NCBI GenBank assembly: GCA_023390655.1
Contig: JAEWCL010000026.1
Span: 62,001 to 126,000 of the forward strand
Length of the DNA: 64,000 bases
Direction: 5' to 3'
From: Bacillota bacterium
Lineage (GTDB): Bacteria; Bacillota; Clostridia; Christensenellales; CAG-138
Under the pieces are notes generated by a model that was given only the letters and a program-made list of their open reading frames with translations, was not told where the DNA came from and made no database searches. Below, in pieces: positions 1 through 9,341 of this stretch (its first letter is position 1; the number at the start of each line of letters is the position of its first letter). A program made the position numbers and the translations under genes.

Positions 1-687
1 GCGCGCAGGAGTCCTATCCGCCATCGCGCGGACAACGGGATCATCATAATTGAGTACCGCAAAATCATCGGCGGTCTGGTTCTCAAAGATTTTACACTTT
101 GCGGCGATGTAGTTTTCCATCGTCAAAAAGCGGTCCAGATGGTCCTCCGTAATGTTGCAGACCGCGGCGGTCTTTGCGTGGAAGAACCTGTTTGCTTCGA
201 GCTGCAGGGCTGCCGTTTCCGCAACGATCACATCCCCGTCCCGCGTTTCAAGCGCACACTGCGTAATAGGCGTGCCGATGTTGCCCAGCACAAAGGTGTG
301 CCTGCCTGCGTTCTTGAACAGCTCCCCGGTCAGCGCCGTACAGGTCGTTTTTCCATTCGTGCCGGTGATGCAAAGAAACTCGCCTTTCGCATACCGCCAG
401 CCGAGCTCGATCTCGCTGATGACCTCGATCCCCGCGCCCCGCGCCTTCTTTACAAAGGGCTGAAACAAGGAGACCCCCGGGCTTACCACCACGAGATCCA
501 CGCCCGAAAGATATTCTAGAGGGTCTTTGCCCAGCGCATCGCTGTACTGGACGCCATCAAACGCTGTCCCAAGCTCCGGAACTTCCTTGCGCGTATCGTT
601 TAGGATCAGGTGCCACCCCTGGGAAGCAAGCAGCTGTGCACTTGCGATGCCGGAGCGCGCCATGCCGACGATCAGTGCGGTTTTCAT
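1..687 (-). CDS. murD: UDP-N-acetylmuramoylalanine--D-glutamate ligase, N-terminal part
   Basis: Adds D-glutamate to UDP-MurNAc-L-Ala in the cytoplasm, an ATP-driven step of peptidoglycan precursor synthesis. The frame reads MKTALIVGMARSG at the start, a Rossmann-like N-terminal domain, then the Mur ligase P-loop GTNGKTT at about residues 109-115 and the NITEDHLDR segment near 200. Only the first 229 codons are here; the gene runs off the left edge. The start is preceded by an AAGGGGA ribosome binding site. It follows mraY by about 200 bp in the dcw cluster. Confidence 0.95.
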   Translation of the reverse strand, partial: MKTALIVGMARSGIASAQLLASQGWHLILNDTRKEVPELGTAFDGVQYSDALGKDPLEYLSGVDLVVVSPGVSLFQPFVKKARGAGIEVISEIELGWRYAKGEFLCITGTNGKTTCTALTGELFKNAGRHTFVLGNIGTPITQCALETRDGDVIVAETAALQLEANRFFHAKTAAVCNITEDHLDRFLTMENYIAAKCKIFENQTADDFAVLNYDDPVVRAMADRTPAR

Positions 688-745
688 GGTATTCCATCCC
701 CTTCAAACCCAAATTACAAACGTCCCATGGACGATTTTCTTGTTT

Positions 746-767
746 AAAAAAAGCCGTCCGGGCGGCA
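746..767 (-). terminator. weak terminator-like hairpin between mraY and murD
   Basis: On the minus strand a short GC-rich stem (GCCG/CGGC) is followed by seven T. It sits in the roughly 200-bp gap after mraY and might reduce read-through into murD. The stem is only about four clean pairs, so this is tentative. Confidence 0.35.
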
Positions 768-886
768 GATGCTTGAGGCAACAGAGCCGCCTCTTTCCCT
801 CAAACATCCGTCAGTCCCTCCGCTACGCCAAGCGCCAACTAAAAACGCAGCATCCCGAGACCCGCCCAGAACGGCAAACAGTCGAT

Positions 887-1885
887 TTACACGTATGCCA
901 AAAGGCAAACAAGGCACAACACCGAAGTCACTATCATATACATCGAAACAATTTTGGTTTCCGGTATCCCCATTAATTCAAAATGATGATGCAGCGGCGC
1001 CATTTTGAACACGCGCTTCTTGCGCAGCTTGTACGAGCCGACCTGCAGCACCACGCTGATGGCGGAAGCCATGAAACAGCCGCCCATAATGGGAAGCAGC
1101 AGCACACCACGGTTGAAAAGCGCCATCATTGTGATGGCCCCACCCAACGCCATGGACCCGGTATCCCCCATGAATACCCGCGCGGGGTAGGTGTTGAAGC
1201 GCAAGAACCCGAGACACGCCCCCGCGACAGCGGCGGAGAACACCGCCATGCCATTGAGGTTCGCGCTGTAGCCGATCTGCCCGTTATCGAGCGCCGTGAC
1301 CGACAGCAGCGTAAAGATCAGCGCCATCGCCACCGCATAAATCATGGTGACGCCCGAAGCCAGTCCATCCAAACCGTCCGTCAGGTTGACGGCGTTGACC
1401 TCGGCGATGATGACGAACATCACAAACGGGATGTACCAGATGCCAAGGTTCCACTCCGTCCCGGTAAAGGGAATGACGATCGTGGGGCCAAGAAACGGAT
1501 TATTGTAGGCGGTCAGCGCCACGATGAACGCAAACACCAGCTGCGCGATGATCTTCTGGTAAGCGCTCAGCCCCAAAGAGCGTTTGCGCTTGACCTTGAT
1601 AAAATCGTCTAAGAATCCGACAAGTCCGAATGCGAATGTCGTGAGCAGCGAGGGGAGCACAAACTCCAGCCCCGCCATGGAAAACGTCAGGGTTCCGGCT
1701 AAGATTCCCGCCAATATCACAAGGCCGCCCATCGTAGGGGTGCCGGACTTTACAAGATGGGTCTGCGGCCCGTCGTCCCGCTCTGTCTGGCCGAATTTGA
1801 GCCGCTTGAGCATGGGGATCGCAATTGGCCCCAATATCAGAGTTACTAAAAAACTGAGCAGTAATGCCAGTATCAGCTGTTGCAT
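887..1885 (-). CDS. mraY: phospho-N-acetylmuramoyl-pentapeptide transferase
   Basis: Integral membrane enzyme that transfers phospho-MurNAc-pentapeptide to undecaprenyl phosphate, giving lipid I. At 332 residues it is of usual family length. It shows about ten hydrophobic segments, the early KSGTPTMGG loop, the aspartate motif NLTDGLDGLASG in the middle and the C-terminal HHHFE signature. It begins 37 bp after murE, whereas in most dcw clusters murF lies between these two genes. Confidence 0.97.
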   Translation of the reverse strand: MQQLILALLLSFLVTLILGPIAIPMLKRLKFGQTERDDGPQTHLVKSGTPTMGGLVILAGILAGTLTFSMAGLEFVLPSLLTTFAFGLVGFLDDFIKVKRKRSLGLSAYQKIIAQLVFAFIVALTAYNNPFLGPTIVIPFTGTEWNLGIWYIPFVMFVIIAEVNAVNLTDGLDGLASGVTMIYAVAMALIFTLLSVTALDNGQIGYSANLNGMAVFSAAVAGACLGFLRFNTYPARVFMGDTGSMALGGAITMMALFNRGVLLLPIMGGCFMASAISVVLQVGSYKLRKKRVFKMAPLHHHFELMGIPETKIVSMYMIVTSVLCLVCLLAYV

Positions 1886-1922
1886 TTGATCCTCCGGTTT
1901 GCTTTGGTGCGCACGGCGTTAT

Positions 1923-3365
1923 TCAACGGTCCAATTCTTTAAGCAGCTCCATGACGGCTTCCTTATCGTCAAAGTGATGCTTTACGCCGTTGATTTCCTG
2001 ATAGTTTTCATGGCCCTTGCCCGCAACGACGATCACATCGTCTTTTCTTGCGTTTTTGAGCGCATGCAGGATTGCCTCGCGCCGCTGTTCAATTGTGATG
2101 TATGCGCAACCGGATTTCTTGACGCCTTCTTCAATGGCCGCAAGTATCTCAAACGGATCCTCCGAGCGCGGATTGTCGCTGGTGACGACCAGGCGGTCGG
2201 AATACCGTCCCGCAACTTCGCCCATAATGGGACGCTTTGCGCGGTCCCTGTCCCCGCCGCAGCCAAACACGGTAATGATTCTTCCCTTTGCAAAGCCGCG
2301 CACGGTCTTCAATACATTTTCAAGCGCGTCGGGCGTATGCGCATAGTCCACAAATACCGAAAACCCGAGGTTGCCGGTATCGAGCGGCTCCAGCCGCCCG
2401 GAAACGCTCTGCATGTCCTCAAGGCCGGCCTTGATATGCTCCATGGTTATTCCAAGGCTCAATGCAACCGCAACCGCGCCCATTGCGTTAAATACACTGA
2501 AGAGACCCGGAATGGGCACGTTGATGCGGGTAATGCCGCCGGGGAACCTGAGGTCAAACTGTACGCCGCGTGTGGTGATATCAATCTCGCTCGCGCACAC
2601 GTCCGCACGCTCACGGATGCCGAATGTCGTGACGGGCAGCGTCGGCCCTTCCATCAGTTTGCCCGCATAGGGGTCGTCTATATTGATCACACCGTGCCTG
2701 CTCTGAAAAAAGAGTTTTTTCTTTGCGGCAAGATAGTTTTCAAATGTCTTGTGGTAGTCAAGATGGTCCTGCGTCAGGTTGGTGAATTCCGCCACGTCGA
2801 ACATCAGGCCGTGGACACGGTTCTGGTCGAGCGAATGGGAGGAGACCTCCATGACGACGATTTCCACGCCCTCGTCCTTCATTTCCCCAAGGAGGCGGTA
2901 AAGGTCCACCGATTCTGGCGTGGTGCGCTCCGTTTCGATGATGCGCGCGCCGATCATATTCCGGATGGTGCCGATCAGCCCCACCTGTTTTCCGGCATGT
3001 TCGGCAATGGCTTTTACCATATACGTGGTCGTCGTCTTACCGTTGGTGCCCGTGATGCCCACAAGGCGCATCTCGCGCTCCGGATGCCCGTAGAATTCCG
3101 CCGCCATCTCCGCCATGGCGATGCGGGAGTTTTTGACGATCACCTGGGGCACGTCTAACGGCAGCTCCCGTTCACACAGGATTGCGGAAGCCCCTGCTTC
3201 CACAGCCATCGCCGCATATTCATGCCCGTCCGAAAATGTGCCCACGATACAGCAGAAAAGGCTGCCGGGCTTCACTTTCCTGGAGTCATATTGCAACATG
3301 TCAATGTCAATATCCGCCCCAATCAGGCGGTGCTCAAAACTTTGGCATAGTTTTGAAAGCAACAT
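1923..3365 (-). CDS. murE: UDP-MurNAc-L-Ala-D-Glu--meso-diaminopimelate ligase
   Basis: Cytoplasmic ATP-dependent ligase that adds the third residue of the peptidoglycan stem peptide. The P-loop GTNGKTTT is at residues 106-113, the EVSSHSLDQ and NLTQDHLDYH segments follow, and DNPRSEDP is at about 397-404. In this family DNPR marks meso-diaminopimelate rather than lysine as substrate, so the wall is predicted to be of the DAP type. Length (480) is normal. It lies between ftsI and mraY on the same strand. Confidence 0.96.
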   Translation of the reverse strand: MLLSKLCQSFEHRLIGADIDIDMLQYDSRKVKPGSLFCCIVGTFSDGHEYAAMAVEAGASAILCERELPLDVPQVIVKNSRIAMAEMAAEFYGHPEREMRLVGITGTNGKTTTTYMVKAIAEHAGKQVGLIGTIRNMIGARIIETERTTPESVDLYRLLGEMKDEGVEIVVMEVSSHSLDQNRVHGLMFDVAEFTNLTQDHLDYHKTFENYLAAKKKLFFQSRHGVINIDDPYAGKLMEGPTLPVTTFGIRERADVCASEIDITTRGVQFDLRFPGGITRINVPIPGLFSVFNAMGAVAVALSLGITMEHIKAGLEDMQSVSGRLEPLDTGNLGFSVFVDYAHTPDALENVLKTVRGFAKGRIITVFGCGGDRDRAKRPIMGEVAGRYSDRLVVTSDNPRSEDPFEILAAIEEGVKKSGCAYITIEQRREAILHALKNARKDDVIVVAGKGHENYQEINGVKHHFDDKEAVMELLKELDR

Positions 3366-3583
3366 TGTCGTTCTCCTTTACCATCCTGCTCATACTTACG
3401 GCAGTTAATGTGGGCTTGTGCTATCGCTGTCCAACTTATTCACCGAAAGGCGCATAAGTTTGGCTGCTGTCAAAACAGCGCGCACAGCCTCACTCAGTAT
3501 ACCACAACGATTATTTGCATGTCCATTTCAAGGGTTTCTTCGCGGTTTTTCGATTCCGAATCCACTATTTGGCAGGGACGCTC

Positions 3584-5707
3584 TTATTCCTCCACCTGGG
3601 AAAACTCTACCGTCACGCTCTGCCCAAAAGCGAGGGTCTCGCCTGCCGCGGGCTTCTGGCGTATCGCCTTGCCGCTTTGATCCTCAGGCTCGATGCGAAG
3701 CGACAGGCCGATTGCCGTCAGCGCGTCATAGGCCTGGATGCGCGTCATGCCGGAAAGGTCAGGCACCGTTACAAGATCTTCCGTGCCGCCGTTGTCGGCG
3801 TCCTCCGTGGTGTTTTCGGTATAAAGGAGCACGCCGCTGCCCTTTGCAACAACCTCTCCCGCGTAGGGTACCTGGGAAGTCACCGCGATATTTTCCTCGC
3901 CCGCGGTATAATCATAGGCAAGGCCTTTTTCCATCAGGATTGCAGCTGCTTCCTTGGCGGATTTACCGACAACATCGGGCACCGTCACAGTTTCCGCCTG
4001 CGTGCTCGGCTTGACGCCGTAGTGCATGAGCGTATCCTGCAGCACATCCTTTACAAAGGGCGCCGCCACGGTGCTCCCGAAGATTACGCCCACCTTGGGT
4101 TCGTCAACGAGGATTAGGCACAGGTACTTGGGGTCATCCGCCGGCGCAAAGCCGATAAAGGAAGCGATGAGGCTGCCCGAGGATACTTTGCCGTCCACAT
4201 ATTTTTGCGCGGTGCCCGTCTTTCCGCCCACGCGGTAGCCGGGAATCTGCGCGTTTCTGCCGCTGCCTTCCGCCACGACGCTCTCTAAGATAGACCGCAC
4301 GGTAGCGGAGGTTTCCTCTGAAATCACGCGCCGCACAACGGTCGGCTGGTTCTCCTTGATGATTCCGCCATTCGCGCCGATAACCTGCTTGACGATATAC
4401 GGCTGCATCAGCTCCCCGCCGTTGATGGCGGCTGCCACCGCCGAAGCAAGCTGCATAGGCGTCACCGCAATGCTCTGCCCAAAGCCGATACGCGCGGTAT
4501 TGTTTTCCCGGATATATTTTTCATGGATCACGATGCCGCCGCTCTCACCCGTCAGCCCGCTTTCCGTGGAAGACCCAAAGCCAAATTTATAAATATAATC
4601 GTAAAACGTCTCCTTCCCCATTGCGAGCGCCATCGTCATGAACGCGGGGTTGCAGGAGTTTTGTACGGCCTTTGTCAATGTCTGGTGCCCGTGGCTGTTC
4701 TTCCAGCACTTGATGCGCTCGCCGTTGACTTCCTTGAAGCCCGGGCAGTTGAACTCTGTCGAGGTTGTGATGGCCCCGGAATCGAGCGCCGAAGAAAGCG
4801 TTACGATCTTGAATGTGGAGCCGGGCTCATACGCGTCCGTCACCACGCGGTTCTTCACAAGCGCCTGCAGCGTTTCAAGATCGTTGCGCGGGGGCGCGTT
4901 GGGGTCGTAATCGGGCTTTGTGGAAACCGCAAGGATTTCCCCCGTCTGTACGTCGAGCAGAATGCCCTGCGCGTTTTTCGCCTTATTGACGGTCAACGCT
5001 TCCTGAAGAGCCTTTTCTAAAAACGACTGCACGACGGAATCTGTCGTCAGTACCAGTTTGCAGCCATTGATCGGCTCGATGTATTCCTGCGTTCCGTAGG
5101 GGAGCGGCTTATTGTCGCGGTCGGTTTCGGTAATGAGCCTGCCCGGCTCCCCCGCAAGGTACTTGTTGTAGCTTCTTTCCAGACCTTCCTGCCCAACGCC
5201 GTCGATGGTGGTAAACCCAAGCGTCTGGGAAAGCATGTTCCCCAAAGGATAATAGCGCTTTGTATCCACGCTGAACGTGATGCCGCGCAGCTGAAGCGCG
5301 ATGAGCTGATCGATTTTTTCGCGTTCTACCTGCCGCTTTAAAATAATCTGCTGCTTTTTCGTATCGCTTACGCGGGCAAGCGTTACTTCATAATTGAGCT
5401 CCAACACTTCAGAAAGCTCAGTCGCTATGCGCTTGCACTCCGTGGGCGGAACCTGTTTGGGGTTGACCTCCACCTGGTACGCCGTGCCGCTCTGCGCGAG
5501 GATTTGACCGTCCCGGTCCATAATCACGCCGCGCTCGGCGGAAAGGCTCGTATCCATCGTCCATTGCAGCAACGCCTTTTCCTGCAGCTCCGGTCCCCAG
5601 ATCACCTGCACATAAAAGAGCCTCCCCAGCAGGGCGAAAAACAAAAGGCCCACCAATATGAGCATGTGAAACAGTCTCTTCTTGTTTGCGGTATCCGGTG
5701 CGCTCAT
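3584..5707 (-). CDS. ftsI: peptidoglycan D,D-transpeptidase (class B PBP) with two PASTA domains
   Basis: Cell-division or spore-cortex transpeptidase (FtsI/PbpB/SpoVD type) anchored by one N-terminal membrane segment at about residues 13-35. A dimerisation region covers about 50-215. The transpeptidase domain has STFK at 297-300 (catalytic serine), SCN at 351-353 and KTGTA at 496-500. Two PASTA repeats lie at about 573-632 and 645-705; such repeats are typical of Gram-positive enzymes. It sits in the dcw cluster after the FtsL-like gene. Sequence alone does not separate a vegetative FtsI from a sporulation SpoVD. Confidence 0.93.
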   Translation of the reverse strand: MSAPDTANKKRLFHMLILVGLLFFALLGRLFYVQVIWGPELQEKALLQWTMDTSLSAERGVIMDRDGQILAQSGTAYQVEVNPKQVPPTECKRIATELSEVLELNYEVTLARVSDTKKQQIILKRQVEREKIDQLIALQLRGITFSVDTKRYYPLGNMLSQTLGFTTIDGVGQEGLERSYNKYLAGEPGRLITETDRDNKPLPYGTQEYIEPINGCKLVLTTDSVVQSFLEKALQEALTVNKAKNAQGILLDVQTGEILAVSTKPDYDPNAPPRNDLETLQALVKNRVVTDAYEPGSTFKIVTLSSALDSGAITTSTEFNCPGFKEVNGERIKCWKNSHGHQTLTKAVQNSCNPAFMTMALAMGKETFYDYIYKFGFGSSTESGLTGESGGIVIHEKYIRENNTARIGFGQSIAVTPMQLASAVAAAINGGELMQPYIVKQVIGANGGIIKENQPTVVRRVISEETSATVRSILESVVAEGSGRNAQIPGYRVGGKTGTAQKYVDGKVSSGSLIASFIGFAPADDPKYLCLILVDEPKVGVIFGSTVAAPFVKDVLQDTLMHYGVKPSTQAETVTVPDVVGKSAKEAAAILMEKGLAYDYTAGEENIAVTSQVPYAGEVVAKGSGVLLYTENTTEDADNGGTEDLVTVPDLSGMTRIQAYDALTAIGLSLRIEPEDQSGKAIRQKPAAGETLAFGQSVTVEFSQVEE

Positions 5708-5770
5708 GCGTGCTCCCCCCGTTCGAGTAAAAGGCCCGCGGCGGTCTCACGCGCGCGGCCTCCTTGCGCG

Positions 5771-6280
5771 CTACGCCCCTTCCGCAGTCCCATTGTTTGC
5801 TTCCGCAGCATTGCCGGCACCGGCAACCGCAGGAAGCGCGTCCCCTACGCGCACATATTGATCCGCCTTGGGGTATGTCATATTAAGCCGCGCTGCCGCG
5901 TCCTGTACATTCTGTATGCTGACCGCACACTCAAGCTCCACATTGAGCGTACGCACGCGAAGCTGCGTTTCCTCAATCTTCGTTTTCAGGTCGTTCACCG
6001 CAAGATATTCACCTGCAATGCGCGAATAGCGGGATACCACAAACAGACAGGCCGCCGCGACCGTTGCAATGCCGAACAGCATCGCCGCCCTGCAGCCAAT
6101 GCTCAACGTGGGACGCTGCTTGGGGCGGGGCGCTTTTTTCGGCTGCGGGGCGGGCGCGTACGGCTGCTCTACGGGCGCTACCGCAGGCGCATAGGCGTAT
6201 GCGTTTGCGCCGCGCGTTGGCGAATACACCCGTGATGCCGAATATGCCGCCTGTGTTTGCCTCTTTCCCGCTACTTCCAT
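5771..6280 (-). CDS. FtsL-like septum protein
   Basis: Small single-pass membrane protein of 169 residues: a proline/alanine-rich cytoplasmic N-terminus of about 60 residues, one membrane segment at about 63-83, then an extracytoplasmic coiled-coil-like stretch. The position between rsmH and ftsI is where ftsL normally lies, and the topology fits an FtsL/DivIC divisome protein. FtsL sequences diverge strongly, so the call rests mainly on position and topology. Confidence 0.75.
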   Translation of the reverse strand: MEVAGKRQTQAAYSASRVYSPTRGANAYAYAPAVAPVEQPYAPAPQPKKAPRPKQRPTLSIGCRAAMLFGIATVAAACLFVVSRYSRIAGEYLAVNDLKTKIEETQLRVRTLNVELECAVSIQNVQDAAARLNMTYPKADQYVRVGDALPAVAGAGNAAEANNGTAEGA

Positions 6281-6313
6281 GGTATTCCCTTTCCTGTTCG
6301 TGCATGCCGCCGA

Positions 6314-7249
6314 TTATCGCTTTTCTATGGCACGTAGCTTGGCGCTGCGCGATCTTGCATTTTCTTTGAGCTCTTCTTCCCCTGCTACAACCGGTTTCCT
6401 TGTCAAAATCCGCACAACAGGTTTCTTATTGCAGGTGCAGATTGGCGCTTTGGGCGGACAGGTGCATGGGTTTTCGAGCGTTTTAAACGCCTGCTTCGCA
6501 ATCCTGTCCTCAAGCGAGTGGAAGGTAATCACACAAAGCCTTCCGCCGGGGTTCAAGAGTTCCACCGCGTCATTGAGGGCTTTCTCAAGCCCTTCAAGCT
6601 CTGCGTTCACTTCGATGCGGATGGCCTGGAATGCGCGCCGCGCGGGGTGCTGGCCTTCCCAGCGGTTTTGGGCCGGGGTCGCCATCCTGACAATCTCCGC
6701 AAGCTGGGTGGTGGATGTAATGGGTGCTTTTTGCCGTTCACGCACGATGGCGTTTGCAATGCGCATTGCATAGCGCTCTTCCCCGTATTCCCGGAGGATC
6801 ATCGCAATACGCTCGGCCGGGTAGGTGTTGACCACATCGTATGCCGATAAACCTGCCGTTTCATCCATGCGCATGTCGAGCGGCGCCTCGTTGTGGTAGG
6901 AGAACCCGCGCTCCGGCGCATCGAGCTGGTGTGAGGACACCCCAAGGTCCATCAGGATGCCGTCCGCTTTTTCAATCCCCTGCTCTTTTAACAGCCGCGT
7001 CATGTCAAAGAAATTGCCGCGCAATGCAGAGAATCTGTCCCCAAATGGGGAAAGACGCCTGGAAGCCTCCGCAATTGCTTCCCCGTCCCGGTCAATGCCA
7101 AAGAGCCTGCTTCCGGAAGGGAGTGCTTTGAGCACCGCTTCCGCATGCCCGCCGCCGCCGAGTGTTCCGTCCACAAATATGCCACCGCGCTCGGGCGCAA
7201 GCAGGGAAAGGACTTCTTCCACCATAATGGGCGCGTGGTATTCGCTCAT
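6314..7249 (-). CDS. rsmH: 16S rRNA (cytosine(1402)-N(4))-methyltransferase
   Basis: SAM-dependent methylase (MraW) that modifies C1402 in the ribosomal decoding centre. The start MSEYHAPIM overlaps the mraZ stop by four bases (ATGA), giving 311 residues, the usual length; a longer upstream frame exists but would run through mraZ. The SAM loop DGTLGGGGHAE is near residues 30-40, followed by ILMDLGVSS and ITFHSLEDR, all diagnostic of RsmH. It is translationally coupled to mraZ. Confidence 0.96.
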   Translation of the reverse strand: MSEYHAPIMVEEVLSLLAPERGGIFVDGTLGGGGHAEAVLKALPSGSRLFGIDRDGEAIAEASRRLSPFGDRFSALRGNFFDMTRLLKEQGIEKADGILMDLGVSSHQLDAPERGFSYHNEAPLDMRMDETAGLSAYDVVNTYPAERIAMILREYGEERYAMRIANAIVRERQKAPITSTTQLAEIVRMATPAQNRWEGQHPARRAFQAIRIEVNAELEGLEKALNDAVELLNPGGRLCVITFHSLEDRIAKQAFKTLENPCTCPPKAPICTCNKKPVVRILTRKPVVAGEEELKENARSRSAKLRAIEKR

Positions 7250-7692
7250 ATGCCCATCTCCAGCAAGCGGCGCAGCGCCGATTGATATTCCGCGCTGATG
7301 CCGGTATTGTGTTTCTCCCACGCACCGGGAGACCAAAGTTCAATGCGACCGCCCATACCGACGAGCACCGCCTCTTTGTCAAGTTTTGCATATTCCCGAA
7401 GCGCGTTCGGGATCAGGATGCGGCCCTGCTTGTCCAGTTCGCACTCGGCCGCGTTTGCAAACATCATACGGCGGAACGCCTGGGCCATAACGTCCGACTC
7501 CGGCAGGGTGGAAAAGCGTGTGGCAAACTCTTTCCAGCCCTGTTCCGACATGCCGAACAGGCAGGTGATGTCGTCCGTACCCAGTATGCCGTGTGTCAAT
7601 ATGATGGATTCTCCAAGATCGCTCCGCCATTTGGCGGGGATAAAGACGCGGCTTTTCGGATCAATGCCATGAACAGCAGAGCCTATGAGCAT
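7246..7692 (-). CDS. mraZ: transcriptional regulator MraZ
   Basis: AbrB-like double-fold DNA-binding protein that represses its own dcw operon. The 148 residues contain two MraZ repeats: an N-terminal one with DPKSRVFIPAKWR and a second with LDKQGRILIPNALREYA. It is the first gene of the division/wall cluster, is followed by rsmH with a 4-bp overlap, and has an AAGGAGGCGG ribosome binding site. Three 10-bp-spaced AAxTG repeats lie directly upstream over the promoter. Confidence 0.96.
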   Translation of the reverse strand: MLIGSAVHGIDPKSRVFIPAKWRSDLGESIILTHGILGTDDITCLFGMSEQGWKEFATRFSTLPESDVMAQAFRRMMFANAAECELDKQGRILIPNALREYAKLDKEAVLVGMGGRIELWSPGAWEKHNTGISAEYQSALRRLLEMGI

Positions 7693-7757
7693 GTCCAGCC
7701 GCCTCCTTTTCGAGCTATTGGAATGGCTTTTACGCCACCCTGTATAGTATTATCGTA

Positions 7758-7792
7758 ATTATAGCACCACTTCAATACACTTACCACCATTT
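7758..7792 (-). promoter_or_regulatory. mraZ promoter with three MraZ-box repeats
   Basis: Reading the minus strand from 7792, three consecutive 10-mers begin AAATGG, AAGTGT and AAGTGG (7792-7783, 7782-7773, 7772-7763). They run directly into TATAAT at 7763-7758, a perfect -10 box. MraZ is known to bind short direct repeats with 10-bp periodicity upstream of its own gene, so these are the likely autorepression sites and would block the -35 region. No good TTGACA hexamer is seen. Confidence 0.75.
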
Positions 7793-7866
7793 TTATGGTT
7801 TTTTTATGCCATTTCCTGCGTATTTAACGCATTTTCCCCACATCTGTCCTTATGCGAAACAACGCG

Positions 7867-7909
7867 AAAAAAAAGACGCTCCTGCGCCGGTTAGACGGCG
7901 GGAGCATCG
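7867..7909 (-). terminator. intrinsic terminator after the metallophosphoesterase gene
   Basis: On the minus strand a strong GC-rich stem (GATGCTCC paired with GGAGCGTC, plus an inner CGCCG/CGGCG) is followed by eight T. It separates the metallophosphoesterase transcript from the mraZ promoter. Confidence 0.85.
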
Positions 7910-8013
7910 TTTCGTCAAATCATGCGGTTGTTCATAAAATTATTGTCGAATGCTGCAAAAGCCGTGGCATGCTTTTCAGCGCTTTGGGGCACCGGTGCGC
8001 GGCCATTTTGCCT

Positions 8014-8703
8014 CTAGCACTCTAGGAGGAGTTTGGGCGCAAATCCGATGTGATCGGCGGACACGAGCATGTACTCCACGCCGTTTCTCACACCCTCAAA
8101 CCCGCTGCGGCAGCTCCTGCCATGCAGGTGCCCATACACCGCAAGCCTGATGTTTGCGCGCTCGAGCGCCTCAGAAAACCCCGAGGGTGTACGGTTTTCA
8201 TTAAACGGCGGATAGTGCAGCATTGCAATGCGCACGCCCCCCTTGGGCAGCGTTGCGAGGGAGAGACCCAGGCGCATCACTTCACGCTCATAAATCTTCT
8301 GGTCTTCCGGCAAAAAATTCATGCTGCCGGGGCAGGTCCATCCCCTTGTGCCCGCAACGTGGACATTCCCAAACGAAGCGCAATCATTTTGAAGCACATG
8401 CATGCCCTTGGGCAGCGCCGCGCGCACCTGCGTGACGGAATTCCACCAATAGTCGTGGTTACCGCGGATCATCACCTTGGTGCCGGGAAGTGCCGATACA
8501 AAGGCCATATCTACAAGCGCGTCCTTTAAATGCATCGCCCAGCTGAAATCCCCGGGCAGCAACACAAGGTCTTCCTCCCCAACCAGGGAGCGCCACTCCT
8601 CGGCGATGTGCTGCGCATGGTTCTCCCAAGCCGGGCCAAAGATATCCATAGGTTTGTCTACCGCACCGGACAAATGCAGATCCCCGATTGCAAACACCTT
8701 CAT
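8014..8703 (-). CDS. calcineurin-like metallophosphoesterase
   Basis: Predicted cytoplasmic phosphoesterase with the full binuclear metal-site series: GDLHL near residues 7-11, PGDFSWA near 50, GNHDYWW near 80 and a C-terminal YGHLHGR. The start MKVFAIGD is chosen for its GGAGAAG ribosome binding site; an upstream in-frame ATG lacks one. The 229-residue size and motif spacing match a family of predicted phosphohydrolases of unknown substrate. It appears to be a single-gene transcript ended by the hairpin at 7867-7909. Confidence 0.85.
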   Translation of the reverse strand: MKVFAIGDLHLSGAVDKPMDIFGPAWENHAQHIAEEWRSLVGEEDLVLLPGDFSWAMHLKDALVDMAFVSALPGTKVMIRGNHDYWWNSVTQVRAALPKGMHVLQNDCASFGNVHVAGTRGWTCPGSMNFLPEDQKIYEREVMRLGLSLATLPKGGVRIAMLHYPPFNENRTPSGFSEALERANIRLAVYGHLHGRSCRSGFEGVRNGVEYMLVSADHIGFAPKLLLEC

Positions 8704-8881
8704 ATGCCTTCTTCTCCTTTGCACTATTCCCAATCGAACGGACAGCAGTTGTCCACGGCTAAGGAAAATAGTATTTACGACTCCGCTGTGAGAAAATGAA
8801 TGAACTGCGGATTCGTATGACAGGCGGGAAAGCGCATCGGGGCGCTAATCATCCGACCATGGCGGTAAGAAAGGACAAGGA

Positions 8882-9298
8882 TCAATCCTCGTCCTCTTCG
8901 TCTTCATCGTCATCCCCCTCAATCAGGCTAAGGGGCAGGGTATCGTCTTCGTCCATATCGTCTTCGCCGAATTCCTTATGCATTTCCTGCAAATCCTCGC
9001 TCGGAATATCCGCAGAAATCGGTACGTCGATTTCATCCAGTTGGTTCATGTCCATTGCAATGGGCGTGGGCTGCTCCATGAGCGTTTCCATCTTTTCACG
9101 CCTTCTGCGCTCGCTCAGGCAATACCCGCAAAGCTCCTGCCCCGCAAGGGCGGTATTTTCCCCGCACTCGATACACAAGTTCTGCAGGTCCTCATTATCG
9201 TCCGCTTCGCCCTTCATCTGGCGGCGGCAGACGGCGCAATACTTTTCGTCGTCACGAATGTAATTCAACTCGCATTTCGGGCATTTGTGCAGGCCCAT
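8882..9298 (-). CDS. zinc-ribbon protein with acidic C-terminus
   Basis: Hypothetical protein of 138 residues. It opens with a zinc-ribbon pair CPKC and CAVC (about residues 5-24) and a second pair CIEC and CGYC (about 39-58). It ends in a very acidic tail rich in D/E (about residues 107-138). The start MGLHKCPKC has a perfect GGAGG at suitable distance. The architecture suggests a nucleic-acid- or protein-binding adaptor; no function can be assigned. It lies downstream of engB on the same strand. Confidence 0.7.
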   Translation of the reverse strand: MGLHKCPKCELNYIRDDEKYCAVCRRQMKGEADDNEDLQNLCIECGENTALAGQELCGYCLSERRRREKMETLMEQPTPIAMDMNQLDEIDVPISADIPSEDLQEMHKEFGEDDMDEDDTLPLSLIEGDDDEDEEDED

Positions 9299-9341
9299 GC
9301 TTACAATCCTCCATTCCGGTTTACACGCTTGACGCAATCGT

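Noticed and set aside
1899..3158. Long plus-strand open frame (419 codons) over murE
   Set aside because: Fully antisense to the well-supported murE gene, no ribosome binding site and no family pattern; a GC-driven shadow frame.
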